Shown piece by piece: positions 42,437 through 50,853 of a stretch of DNA of 64,000 nucleotides (its first letter is position 1; each line of letters begins with the position of its first letter). The DNA is from VFMC01 sp040380855 (GTDB lineage: Bacteria > Actinomycetota > Acidimicrobiia > Acidimicrobiales > Ilumatobacteraceae), in assembly GCA_040380855.1 (NCBI GenBank), contig JBEIIG010000001.1, positions 62,001 to 126,000 on the forward strand. Direction: 5' to 3'. The notes beneath the pieces were generated by a model that was not told where the DNA came from, did no database searches, and saw only the letters and a list, made by a program, of their open reading frames with translations. Made by a program: the position numbers and the translations under genes.

Positions 42437-43636
42437 GTGGTGATGGTGCGACAGGTGCTTCACGGCGCCGCGCCACGCACGCTTTGCGTCGACGACCGGG
42501 GCAAGTGCGTCGGCGCACCGGTCGGTGGCATCGGCAGCCCGAGCCGCCAACCAACCCAGGGCGAACCAGGCGTGCGGCTGACGGTCGACCACGCTGCGAT
42601 AGGCCGCCGCCGCCACCGTCACGTCGTTCAACGTGCCCAAGGCCTCCTGTGCCGGGATGAGCACATCGAGGTAGGTCCGCACCCGTTTGCGTTTGAACAG
42701 TGGCGCGGCGAGCTCGGTGAGGTAGCGCAACCGCTTCAGTTGCCGGCGCAACCGGTGCCGCTCGTCGGCGTCGAGTTCGGCGAACCGCGCGCCGTGCGAT
42801 GCGACGGCGTGATGGAGGTGGTCGAGGCGAGCCACCACGGCCGCCATCAGGTCGGCGTCGTCGACCGCTGGCTCGGCAGTCGCGCCATGGGCGAAGTCGA
42901 GCAGATCGAGCAGCAGCCCCGTGAACGCGGCACCGCGCAGCAGGCCGATCGCGTCGACTCCCTCGGCCTTCGGGAACACCACCGGGGGTGCACCCGCAGC
43001 ATGCAGTTCGTCGGCCCACCGGGCCACCACCACCTCGCGGTCGCGAACAGCACCGAGGTCGGCGAACACCTCGGCGAGACGCGAACCGAACGACGGATCG
43101 ACCCCGGGGGTCGTCGGGCCGAGTTCGCGCAGCACCGTGCGGAGCTTGCGGATGCCCACGCGCACCTGATGCACGTACTCGTGCCCGCCGTCGGTCGCCG
43201 TGCCCGCAGCAGCGGCGCCGGCGTTGCCGATCACCTGCACCAGGCAGACGCGCACCAGTTCGCGGGTGGCGGCATCGACCGACATCGTGGCGTCGAGTTC
43301 AGCCCGCGGGGCACGCACCAGGATGCTCGGCGCTGCCGCAACACCACCGTCGAACCACAGCCCGTGCCGCACCACCCACCGCCGCGCCAGCGCGACGAGC
43401 GCCGACGGGGCGCCCCGTTCGAGCGTGAGCCGCAGCACCGATGTATCGGGCCGCCGTTCGCACATCAGACGCACCACACCGCCGCGCACCCGCGCCGTGC
43501 GCGTGCGCAGCCACACGCCCTCGACGAACTCGGCGTCGGCCCGGTTCCTGCCCGCAACCTGGGTGTCGACGGCGTCGACACGTGACGGAGGGATCCGCAG
43601 GACGATCTCGAACGAGGGGTCGTGCGGTGCGGCCAT
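42434..43636 (-). CDS. CHAD domain protein
   Basis: A 400-residue protein. Residues about 130-395 form the helical CHAD domain with its conserved basic helices (YVHQVRVGIRKLRTVLREL and ERHRLRRQLKRLRYLTEL), known to bind polyphosphate. The N-terminal 120 residues resemble a degenerate CYTH-type beta barrel (FEIVLRIPPSRV) but lack a clear ExExK signature. The protein ends with four His residues. A ppk1 gene lies elsewhere in the window, so polyphosphate is probably made in this cell. Downstream of mreB by 19 bases. Confidence 0.85.
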   Translation of the reverse strand: MAAPHDPSFEIVLRIPPSRVDAVDTQVAGRNRADAEFVEGVWLRTRTARVRGGVVRLMCERRPDTSVLRLTLERGAPSALVALARRWVVRHGLWFDGGVAAAPSILVRAPRAELDATMSVDAATRELVRVCLVQVIGNAGAAAAGTATDGGHEYVHQVRVGIRKLRTVLRELGPTTPGVDPSFGSRLAEVFADLGAVRDREVVVARWADELHAAGAPPVVFPKAEGVDAIGLLRGAAFTGLLLDLLDFAHGATAEPAVDDADLMAAVVARLDHLHHAVASHGARFAELDADERHRLRRQLKRLRYLTELAAPLFKRKRVRTYLDVLIPAQEALGTLNDVTVAAAAYRSVVDRQPHAWFALGWLAARAADATDRCADALAPVVDAKRAWRGAVKHLSHHHH

Positions 43637-43655
43637 CAGCGCGACCGGGCAGTGT

Positions 43656-44660
43656 TCAGCGACGGGCTCCCATGAACATGCCCTTCAGCGCGTCGTAGTG
43701 CTCGATGCAGTGCCCGGCACCCAGCACCACGGCCTCGAGCGGCATGTTCGACATCTTCACCGGCACCTGGGTCTCGCGCTCGATACGTGCCGCCAGGCCG
43801 CGCAGCAGACCGCCACCACCGACCAGATACATCCCCCGCACCAGGAAGTCCTGCGCCAGTTCGGGCGGCGCCTTGGCGAGGCAGCGCACCACCGACGACA
43901 CGATGCTGCTCACCACGTCGTCGATCGCGAACCGGATCTCCTCAGGCGTGAGCACGACCGTCTTCGGCAGGCCGGTCATCAGATCGCGGCCACGCACCTC
44001 GGCCTGGTTCTCGTCGGCTGTCGGCTCGGCCGAACCGATGGCCATCTTCACTTCCTCGGCAGTGCGCTCGCCCACAGCGATGCCGTGCTCGCGGCGAACA
44101 TAGCTCTGGATGGCGGCGTCGATGTCGAAACTGCCGACGCGTACTGCCTCGAGCGCCACGATGCCACCGAGACTGATGACGGCGGTCTCGCTGGTACCGC
44201 CGCCGATGTCGATCACCATGTTGCCGACGGGTTCGTCGATGGGCAGGTCGGCGCCGATCGCGGCGGCCATCGGCTGTTCGAGCAACTGCGCATCGGCGGC
44301 GCCCGCACGGCGCGCTGCGTCGGTGACGGCTCGGCGCTCGACCTCGGTGATGGCCGACGGCACGCAGATCACCACCTTCGGCCGGGTGAAGCGGCTCACA
44401 CCGACGCGCTGCAGCAGCAGGCGGATCATCCGCTCGGTGATCTCGAAGTCGGTGATCGCACCGCCACGCAGTGGCCTGACCGCAACGATGTAGCCCGGGG
44501 TGCGGCCGATCATCTGCCATGCCTCGCGACCGGTGGCCAGCACCTCGCCGGTCTGGCGGTTGAGGGCGATGACCGAGGGCTCGTTCAGCACGATGCCCTT
44601 GCCCTTCATGTACACGAGCGTGTTGGCCGTGCCGAGGTCGATGGCGAGGTCGCGAGCCAT
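43656..44660 (-). CDS. mreB: Rod shape-determining protein MreB
   Basis: A 334-residue bacterial actin. Phosphate 1 is IDLGTANTLVYMKGKGIVLNEPS, the connect 1 region is ITEVERRAVTDAARRAGA, phosphate 2 is IDIGGGTSETAVISLGG, and the adenosine motif VRGMYLVGGGGLLRGL follows. MreB directs lateral wall synthesis. mreC, mreD, pbp2 and rodA are absent beside it, which is unusual for a rod-type operon. The ATG overlaps the stop of a small membrane protein (TGATG), and CHAD follows. Confidence 0.94.
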   Translation of the reverse strand: MARDLAIDLGTANTLVYMKGKGIVLNEPSVIALNRQTGEVLATGREAWQMIGRTPGYIVAVRPLRGGAITDFEITERMIRLLLQRVGVSRFTRPKVVICVPSAITEVERRAVTDAARRAGAADAQLLEQPMAAAIGADLPIDEPVGNMVIDIGGGTSETAVISLGGIVALEAVRVGSFDIDAAIQSYVRREHGIAVGERTAEEVKMAIGSAEPTADENQAEVRGRDLMTGLPKTVVLTPEEIRFAIDDVVSSIVSSVVRCLAKAPPELAQDFLVRGMYLVGGGGLLRGLAARIERETQVPVKMSNMPLEAVVLGAGHCIEHYDALKGMFMGARR

Positions 44661-44845
44661 CAGGTGCGGTCCTGCTCGTGGCGCCGGGCCCGGTCCATCA
44701 CGTCGCGGCGGGCCTCGGGCGACAGCGCATCGATGTGGCGGCGGAACGAGGCCATCCCGTCATCCTGACGCGGACGACGGCGCGTTCCCAACAGGGCCGC
44801 TGCAGCAAGGACGAGCACGACGACGACGGAGATACCGGCAGCCAC
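44660..44845 (-). CDS. Small membrane protein, unknown
   Basis: About 61 residues: an N-terminal membrane helix (VAAGISVVVVLVLAAAALLG), then a basic stretch and a charged helix (FRRHIDALSPEARRDVMDRAR). The GTG at 44845 lies three bases after the moaE stop, and its own stop overlaps the mreB start, so it is coupled to both. Not recognised; its position suggests a link to MreB at the membrane, which is inference only. Confidence 0.65.
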   Translation of the reverse strand: MAAGISVVVVLVLAAAALLGTRRRPRQDDGMASFRRHIDALSPEARRDVMDRARRHEQDRT

Positions 44846-44847
44846 GG

Positions 44848-45372
44848 TCAGGTGCCCCGAACCGTCGGTACCGAGGCGGGGTCGACGAGATCGTGGGCTC
44901 CGGTGCCCCAGTCCGAACCCCCACCGTCGTGGCCGCCCGCCCAGGTCTCGTGCTTCCAGATGGGGGCACTGGCCTTCAGTGCGTCGATGGCGTAGCGAGC
45001 GGCCTCGAACGCCTCGGGGCGATGCGGCGCGCTGACCACTGCGATGACCGAACTCTCGCCGAGTTCCAGCCGACCGGTGCGGTGCAGCAACACGATCCGG
45101 CCCGTCTCGGGCCAGCGTTGGCGAACCTCGGAGGCGATGGCTGCGAACGAGGCTTCGGCCTGTTCGGTGTAGGCCTCGTAGACCAGGTACTGCACCTCGT
45201 CGCGCAGTACCCCGGCTTCGTCGACGGCGTGATCGCGCACGGTGCCGCTGAACAGCACGACCGCACCACACCGTGGCGACACCGACCACTCGTACGCCGC
45301 TGCGATGGGCAACTCGCCGTCGGTGAGCCCAATCCAGGTGTCGGTGTGGTCAGGCGGCTGCACATCGTGCAT
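44848..45372 (-). CDS. moaE: Molybdopterin synthase catalytic subunit MoaE
   Basis: A 174-residue enzyme that with MoaD adds sulfur to cyclic pyranopterin. Family motifs are GAVVLFSGTVRDH, LVYEAYTEQAE, HRTGRLELGESSVIAVVSAPHRPEAFEA and the catalytic KASAPIWKHE. The last 30 residues (Gly/Asp-rich) are an extension. No moaD is next to it. ATG 45372 has GGAGGA 11 bases upstream. First gene of a run into the small membrane protein and mreB. Confidence 0.93.
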   Translation of the reverse strand: MHDVQPPDHTDTWIGLTDGELPIAAAYEWSVSPRCGAVVLFSGTVRDHAVDEAGVLRDEVQYLVYEAYTEQAEASFAAIASEVRQRWPETGRIVLLHRTGRLELGESSVIAVVSAPHRPEAFEAARYAIDALKASAPIWKHETWAGGHDGGGSDWGTGAHDLVDPASVPTVRGT

Positions 45373-45445
45373 CGTAGCCGCCGTTCCTCCATCCGGGCAG
45401 GGGCGACCCCCGCGGCCGCAGGTCGATGGCTACGCTCGCGCTTTT

Positions 45446-46765
45446 GTGGAGCGAGGCGACCGACGAGACGGGTCATGGGACGGAGATCCCGACGACCGCG
45501 ACGAGTCGCCCGGCGGCTACCCGCCTGCACCGCTACCGGCACATGAGCGGGCCTGGCGGCACCCGTCCGAACTCGGTCAGGCCCAGTGGGCAATGTCCGA
45601 GCCTCCGCTGGTGATCGGACGCGGTCTCGTCGTCGCCACGGGTGTGTTCGGCACCCTGCTCGGACTCGCAGTGCTCTGGATGCTCGTCCCCATCGGGTTC
45701 GACACGCCGCACCGCGCCCAGAGTGCCGCGCCTGGGGTCACCCGTTCCGACGAGGTGTTGCCGAATCCGGGTGCCGGGTCGGCCCCGGCGTCGGCGTCGG
45801 ACGTCGCAGCCTTCGCTGCCGAACCCGTCGTCACCCTGCCGGCCGAGCGGGTGCCACCGAACACGCTCGTGCTGGCGGCCGACTCGCCGGCGTCGGCCGG
45901 CGGTGGCGTCGAGACCGACGAACCCACACGCCCCGAGGCCGTGGTAGTGATGGTCGAGGGGTCGTCGTTCATGCTCACCACGGCTGCAGCCGTCACCAGC
46001 GACGACGAGGTGGTCGACGAAGTCGCCGTGTCCGACACCAGCGATGACTTGCAACTGGCCACGGTGGTGGCGGTCACCCAGGGAGTCGCCATGCTCGCCC
46101 CGTCCGACGGCTCGACCGCTGGGCTCGACGTGGTGGGCTTCGATGCGATCGCCACCGCCGACACCGGCGACACCGTCACGCTGCTCGGCCCCGAATCCGT
46201 CGATGTGCCCTACCCGGCCGCGGGCGAAGCGCTTGCGGTCGACATGTCGGCGATCGACCCCGACACCCTCGCCGAGGGCACCCCGTTGGTCGACGGCGAC
46301 GGTGCACTCGTCGCCCTCTGCACCATGTCGATCGGCGCCGACGGCGACGTCGAGGTATACGTCGTGCCCGTCGCCCCGCTGGTCGACGAGGCGACATCGT
46401 CCATCACCGTGCCCACAGCGCCCACCGATCGCAGTGCGTGGTTGGGTGTGCAGCTCGTCGACGACACCGAGCCGGCCGATCAGGCGGCGCCCGGCTCCGA
46501 CGGCCCCGGCCCGGAGGCACGCGGGGTGCTGATCGCCACGGTGATGCCCGACAGCCCCGCCACCGCAGCCGGCCTCCGGGCAGGCGAGACGATCCTGTCG
46601 ATCGACGACCGGTCGGTGGTGTCGATCGACGACATCATCGAGGTGATGGCGACGGCGGTCCCGGGCGATACCGCAGTACTGGTGGTGGCCCAACTCGGTG
46701 CCGACGGCAGCATCGTCGGCACCCGCGTGGTCAGCGTCGTGCTCGCCGCCGCGCCGAGCGTATGA
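45446..46765 (+). CDS. PDZ-domain protein with degraded HtrA-like domain
   Basis: A 439-residue membrane protein. A polar cytoplasmic start ends in RAWRHPSELG, a segment common before the anchor of actinobacterial HtrA-type proteins, followed by one membrane helix (residues about 57-80). The middle resembles a trypsin-like beta barrel (VVVMVEGSSFMLTTAAAVTSDD) but no catalytic His is seen, and the Ser region that reads GNSGGPLV in HtrA is here AEGTPLVDGDGALVALC, without the Ser. A C-terminal PDZ domain is intact (GVLIATVMPDSPATAAGLRAGETILSID). GTG 45446 was chosen over in-frame sequence that is antisense to moaE. Probably a pseudoprotease or binding scaffold. Confidence 0.78.
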   Translation: MERGDRRDGSWDGDPDDRDESPGGYPPAPLPAHERAWRHPSELGQAQWAMSEPPLVIGRGLVVATGVFGTLLGLAVLWMLVPIGFDTPHRAQSAAPGVTRSDEVLPNPGAGSAPASASDVAAFAAEPVVTLPAERVPPNTLVLAADSPASAGGGVETDEPTRPEAVVVMVEGSSFMLTTAAAVTSDDEVVDEVAVSDTSDDLQLATVVAVTQGVAMLAPSDGSTAGLDVVGFDAIATADTGDTVTLLGPESVDVPYPAAGEALAVDMSAIDPDTLAEGTPLVDGDGALVALCTMSIGADGDVEVYVVPVAPLVDEATSSITVPTAPTDRSAWLGVQLVDDTEPADQAAPGSDGPGPEARGVLIATVMPDSPATAAGLRAGETILSIDDRSVVSIDDIIEVMATAVPGDTAVLVVAQLGADGSIVGTRVVSVVLAAAPSV

Positions 46766-47684
46766 GCCGGGCGATCGTCACCAGTCCGAACACACTCGCC
46801 AGCACAGCCGCCGACAGCGCCAGCTCCTGGCGGCGCTTCGGCGTGATCATGGTCCACCACCGCTCCTCGGTGCCTTCCACATAGGCCTGCTCGTTGGTGA
46901 CGGTAGGTGTCCATCCCTCGGCGCGGAGTCGGTCGTTCGCCACCAGCCACGGGGCACGGGTGTAACCGAGCAGCCCGGGCGGGATGGGGCCGCGCTGGAA
47001 TCGCCACCGCAACGACGCGACGAGATCGGCGAACCGGTCGGGGAGTTTCAGCCGCGGCCCCACCCCCGACAGCGCACGCACCGACGCGGCGGGGATGAAG
47101 CCGTCGGGGGCGACGTTGAACACCCCGTCGAGCCGACGGACGACACTGAGTTCGACCGCGGCTGCCAGATCGTCGAGGTGGACGAACTGGGCGGGCGGAT
47201 CGTCGACCGCGAGGCGCTGGCCCATCCCCCAGGCGAGTGCCCGGGCCAGACCGCTCGTGCCGTTGGCGGCCATGGGCACCGCCGGGCGCAGCACGGTGAC
47301 CGAGCGATCGGGTGCGGCCATCCGCCACGTATCGGCGAGCTGTTCGACGGCGGCGACCTGCGAGGCGTAGGCGAAATCGTTGCCCGGGCGCAGCACCGCA
47401 TCCTCGGTGAGCGGCACCGGGTTGTTGTCCCAGGCGCCGTACACCATCGCCGACGAGACGACCACCAGATGCCGGGCGGCTCCGAGCGAATCGATGATGG
47501 CCGCAGCACCAGCGGTGATGCTCTCGCGGCGACGGGCCCGCGAGTCGGGGTCGGCTGCGCCGAGGTACACGGCGATGTCGCCACTGCCCAGTTCGGTGTT
47601 CGCCAACCCGTCGATGGCCGCGAGGCGTGCGAGCACCCGCGTGCCCAGCGCACTCTCGGCATCGCTCACCCACACCCCGGTCAT
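46731..47684 (-). CDS. NAD-dependent epimerase/dehydratase-like protein
   Basis: A 317-residue extended short-chain dehydrogenase homologue. The N-terminal nucleotide fold is shortened (VWVSDAESALGTRVLARL in place of GxxGxxG), the catalytic-type region reads LVVVSSAMVYGAWDNNP with Ser and Tyr in SSAMVYG, and the YASQVAAVE segment has Tyr but Gln in place of the usual Lys (YxxxK), so activity is questionable. A C-terminal membrane helix (LALSAAVLASVFGLVTIARL) anchors it. ATG 47684 follows TAGCGT by seven bases. Tail-to-tail overlap of 35 bases with the PDZ gene. Confidence 0.75.
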   Translation of the reverse strand: MTGVWVSDAESALGTRVLARLAAIDGLANTELGSGDIAVYLGAADPDSRARRRESITAGAAAIIDSLGAARHLVVVSSAMVYGAWDNNPVPLTEDAVLRPGNDFAYASQVAAVEQLADTWRMAAPDRSVTVLRPAVPMAANGTSGLARALAWGMGQRLAVDDPPAQFVHLDDLAAAVELSVVRRLDGVFNVAPDGFIPAASVRALSGVGPRLKLPDRFADLVASLRWRFQRGPIPPGLLGYTRAPWLVANDRLRAEGWTPTVTNEQAYVEGTEERWWTMITPKRRQELALSAAVLASVFGLVTIARLIRSARRRARR

Positions 47685-47691
47685 CTCCGCG

Positions 47692-47697
47692 ACGCTA
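47692..47697 (-). promoter_or_regulatory. Candidate -10 of the epimerase-like gene
   Basis: TAGCGT on the minus strand, seven bases before ATG 47684, no SD of usual spacing. Confidence 0.45.
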
Positions 47698-47730
47698 CCG
47701 GGCCGCCGTTGCCGTGCGCCCCGCCAGCCG

Positions 47731-47736
47731 TAGCAT
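47731..47736 (+). promoter_or_regulatory. Candidate -10 of leaderless DUF2342 mRNA
   Basis: TAGCAT, six bases before ATG 47743, no ribosome binding site. Confidence 0.5.
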
Positions 47737-47742
47737 GCAGCC

Positions 47743-48936
47743 ATGGCAGGCGACGACGCAGCCGAAACACCCGGGTGGGGTGCGGGCGACAACCCGTTCG
47801 CCAATCTGCCGATGTTCGGCGATCTGGCAAAGGCACTCGCGGGGCAGGGCCCGCTGAACTGGGATGCGGCCCGACAGTTCGCAGCGATGGCAGCCACCGG
47901 CGGCACGGCCGAGGCGAACGTCGACCCGACGGTGCGGATCGCCTACGAGCACCTGGTGCCGATCGCTGACATGCACGTGCGCGACATCACGGGGCTCGAA
48001 GCACCCGTGGCTGCCCTCGAACTGGTCACACCGGGTGTGTGGGCGCAGCGCACCCTCGACGCCTACCGCCCGCTGTTCACCGAGTTGGCCACCTCGCTCG
48101 GCCGTTCACCCGCCGCAGCATCCGAGGGCGACGACGACCTCGACCCGATGATGGCCATGTTCGCCGGCCTCAGCCAGATGATGGCGCCGGCCATGCTGGG
48201 CATGGCACTCGGCTCGATGGTGGGCCGCCTGGCGGCGCGGGCCTTCGGGCAGTACGACCTGCCCATCCCACGCGAGGCCTCGTCGCTGCTGGTCGTGCCC
48301 GCCACGGTCGACGCATTCGCCGCCGACTGGAGCCTGCCGGCCGATTCGATGCGCCTGTGGGTGCTCGTCCAGGAACTCACCGGCCACGCCGTCTACTCGC
48401 AGTCGGTGGCCCGCGCCGCCATCACCTCGCTGGTGCAGCAGCACGTCGCAGCCTTCCGTCCCGACCCGGCTGCAGTGGCCGACAAGTTGGGGCGGCTCGA
48501 TCTCGACGGCGGCGATCCGATGCAGGCGATGCAGCGGGCGCTCAGCGATCCCGAGGTGCTGCTGGGCGCGGTCCGCTCACCCGAGCAGGTCGCCTTGTCG
48601 CCCGTCCTCGACGCCGCCACGGCAGCGGTGGTGGGCTACGTCGACTACGCAGTCGACAGTGTGGCGGCACGGGTGATCGGTGGCGACGCGTTGCGGATCG
48701 CCGAAGCCGTGCGCCGGCGGCGCATCGAAGCGGGGGCCGACGACGTGTTCATCGAGCGACTCCTCGGGTTGCAGGTCACCCCGGCGCTGGTGCAGCGGGG
48801 CAAGACGTTCGTGGCCGGCGTGGTCGACCGGGCAGGCGAGGCAGGGTTGGTGCCGTTGTTCACCCGCGAGGGTGCGCTCCCCACCCCGGCCGAACTCGAT
48901 GCGCCCGGCCTGTGGCTGGCCCGTCTCGAGTGGTGA
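47743..48936 (+). CDS. DUF2342 (zincin_2) family protein without HExxH
   Basis: A 397-residue helical protein of the actinobacterial DUF2342 family, annotated as zinc-dependent metalloproteases. The family-typical NPFANLPMFGDLAKAL start, the YDLPIPREASSLLVVPATV region and the long C-terminal helices are present. The zinc motif, usually HEVTH or HELTH, reads QELTGH (residues 210-215), so both zinc-ligand positions are changed. A structural or pseudoenzyme role is likely. Downstream by ten bases is an alpha/beta hydrolase gene in the same direction. Confidence 0.82.
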   Translation: MAGDDAAETPGWGAGDNPFANLPMFGDLAKALAGQGPLNWDAARQFAAMAATGGTAEANVDPTVRIAYEHLVPIADMHVRDITGLEAPVAALELVTPGVWAQRTLDAYRPLFTELATSLGRSPAAASEGDDDLDPMMAMFAGLSQMMAPAMLGMALGSMVGRLAARAFGQYDLPIPREASSLLVVPATVDAFAADWSLPADSMRLWVLVQELTGHAVYSQSVARAAITSLVQQHVAAFRPDPAAVADKLGRLDLDGGDPMQAMQRALSDPEVLLGAVRSPEQVALSPVLDAATAAVVGYVDYAVDSVAARVIGGDALRIAEAVRRRRIEAGADDVFIERLLGLQVTPALVQRGKTFVAGVVDRAGEAGLVPLFTREGALPTPAELDAPGLWLARLEW

Positions 48937-48946
48937 CAACTGCAGC

Positions 48947-49714
48947 ATGACCCCGCTCGAGCGCGACTACTCGCCCTCGACCCGCGTGGCCAGCCTGGCG
49001 GCAGAGATCGAGCGCTACCGACAGTCGAGCACCGCTGCGGCCGAACTCGGCCACCAGGTGGTGGCCTACGGCGATCACCCCGACGAGTTCGCCGTGGTGG
49101 TACGGCCGGTCGAGCAACGACATCTGCACGTGTTCGTGCACGGTGGCTACTGGCAGGAGCTCTCGGCGTGGGATTCGCTCGGCCCGGCACTCGGATGGCG
49201 CCACGACCAGGACACCGCCTTTGCAGCGATCAACTACAGCCTTGCTCCGGGCGCCGACATCCCCACCATGATCGGGCAGTGTCGCCGAGCACTCGCCGTG
49301 CTGCACCGCCGGTACCGGCCGGCCAGCCTCACCCTGTCGGGGAGTTCGGCAGGAGCGCACCTGGCCGCGCACACGGCCATCGGCACCGACGTGCCGCTCG
49401 ATCTGGTCGTGCTGCTGAGCGGTGTGTACGACCTCACCCCGCTGGTCGCCACCTACGTGAACGATGCGCTCGGCCTCGACGACACTGCGGCTCGCGAGTG
49501 CTCGGTGCCGTTCGACGTGCTGCCCGCCGCCCCGGTCGTGGTGGCGCACGGCGACAACGAGACCGCCGCGTTCATCGCCCAGAGCGCGGCGCTGGCCGAG
49601 GCGTGGGGCGCCGAACTCGTCGAGGTTTCCGATCGGAACCACTTCGACGTCGTGTTCGACCTCGCGCTGCTCGATTCCCCGACCCGTAGAGAAGCAGCGC
49701 CGCCAACCCCGTGA
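48947..49714 (+). CDS. Alpha/beta hydrolase, kynurenine formamidase-like
   Basis: A 255-residue serine hydrolase. The oxyanion motif HGGYWQE, the nucleophile elbow LSGSSAGAHLAAH, an acid in VAHGDNET and the His in DRNHFDVVF make the triad. The DYSPSTRV start and HGGYW motif are those of arylformamidases, which hydrolyse N-formylkynurenine, but related esterases share them. The 3' end overlaps the MFS transporter gene on the other strand by 143 bases, beyond the catalytic His codon. Confidence 0.83.
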   Translation: MTPLERDYSPSTRVASLAAEIERYRQSSTAAAELGHQVVAYGDHPDEFAVVVRPVEQRHLHVFVHGGYWQELSAWDSLGPALGWRHDQDTAFAAINYSLAPGADIPTMIGQCRRALAVLHRRYRPASLTLSGSSAGAHLAAHTAIGTDVPLDLVVLLSGVYDLTPLVATYVNDALGLDDTAARECSVPFDVLPAAPVVVAHGDNETAAFIAQSAALAEAWGAELVEVSDRNHFDVVFDLALLDSPTRREAAPPTP

Positions 49715-50819
49715 CGCCCACGAACGCGAACCCGTAACGACCGGGCATCGCGAACAGCACCGGCACCACACCGGCGGCGACCCAGGCCAGTTGGAATCGG
49801 GTCTCGAACCGGGCGAACACCCGACCCCGGTTGGCGTCGGGCGCGTCGCGTTGCACGATGGCCTCGAACGCCAGTCGCCCTGCGGCGGCTGCAGCGTTCA
49901 CCGAGGCGGCCAGCGCGAGGGCACCGACGATTCCCCCGATCCAACCGGCGAGCAGCCCGGCAACCGCCACGAGCAGCAAGGCGCTGAACAGCATCGTCTC
50001 TTCGCGCATCTTGCGGCGCAGGCGAGGACTCAGCACATTCGCCGTCATCGTGCCGAGGCTGGCCATCGCCACCGACGCGCCGAACCACACCAGGCCTGCG
50101 TCCTGGCGCCGGAACCAGAAGAACAGGTGGAAGAACGTGAAGCCCACCGACGCCCGCACGAACAGCATCGCCGCGGCTGCCAGCACCACGCTGTCGGCCT
50201 GCAGTTCGTCGCGTTCCAGCGCATCGGCAGGCTGTGCGGCCACCACCTCGCGGGGCAGGCGCAGGGCGGCCACGAGCGCCACGAGAAACAGGATCGCCGC
50301 ATAGGTGAACGTCGCCGCCGGCCCGATCGTCTTCTGCAGCAGTCCGGCGGGAAGCACCGCCACGGCACCCACGAGACCCGAGATGAGACCCAGTTTCGAG
50401 TTGGCCTCGACCAGGTCGTCGTCGCTCATCACCACACTCGGCACCAGCGCACTCTTCGAGATGGCGTAGGCCTTCTGCAGCACCATCGTGGTGAAGGCCA
50501 GCGGGAACAGCAGCAGGCTGTCGGTCCGGCCGGCCATGGCCAGCGCCAGCACCACACGGGCCAGGGCCACTGCGGCCACCACCAGCCGCCGACCGCCGCG
50601 CATCCGGTCGATCGCCGGGCCGATCAGCGGTGCGACGAACAGGAACGGCACCATGCTGATGCCGAGGAAGAGCAGCACCCGGCTGCGCGCCGCATCGGGT
50701 TCGAGGCTGAACAGCACCGAGTCGGCAAGGGCCACCACCACCGCTGCGTCGCCGGCCGCCATCGCCGCGTGCGTGGCGGCGAGTCGGCGGAATCGCGAGG
50801 GGACCGACCGCGTGGGCAC
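49572..50819 (-). CDS. MFS transporter, unknown substrate
   Basis: A 415-residue membrane protein with about 11-12 hydrophobic segments and the MFS loop DRMRGGRR between helices 2 and 3. Related in type to the MFS_3/enterobactin-exporter-like group, but the substrate cannot be told. The C-terminal 40 or so residues are Arg/Pro-rich (GRTRRRSGSDRKPRR) and come from the region antisense to the hydrolase gene. GTG 50819 is my choice; an in-frame ATG at 50894 would overlap the response regulator gene. It may be co-transcribed with the two-component system. Confidence 0.82.
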   Translation of the reverse strand: MPTRSVPSRFRRLAATHAAMAAGDAAVVVALADSVLFSLEPDAARSRVLLFLGISMVPFLFVAPLIGPAIDRMRGGRRLVVAAVALARVVLALAMAGRTDSLLLFPLAFTTMVLQKAYAISKSALVPSVVMSDDDLVEANSKLGLISGLVGAVAVLPAGLLQKTIGPAATFTYAAILFLVALVAALRLPREVVAAQPADALERDELQADSVVLAAAAMLFVRASVGFTFFHLFFWFRRQDAGLVWFGASVAMASLGTMTANVLSPRLRRKMREETMLFSALLLVAVAGLLAGWIGGIVGALALAASVNAAAAAGRLAFEAIVQRDAPDANRGRVFARFETRFQLAWVAAGVVPVLFAMPGRYGFAFVGVTGLAALLLYGSGNRAARGRTRRRSGSDRKPRRVRRPTPRPAPRSGR

Positions 50820-50853
50820 GCGGTCATCGTAGGTGCGCGCCCGAGGGCGCTGT

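Noticed and set aside
45242..45445. Longer N-terminus for the PDZ protein
   Set aside because: The extension is antisense to moaE and has no protein-like character; GTG 45446 gives the expected cytoplasmic start.
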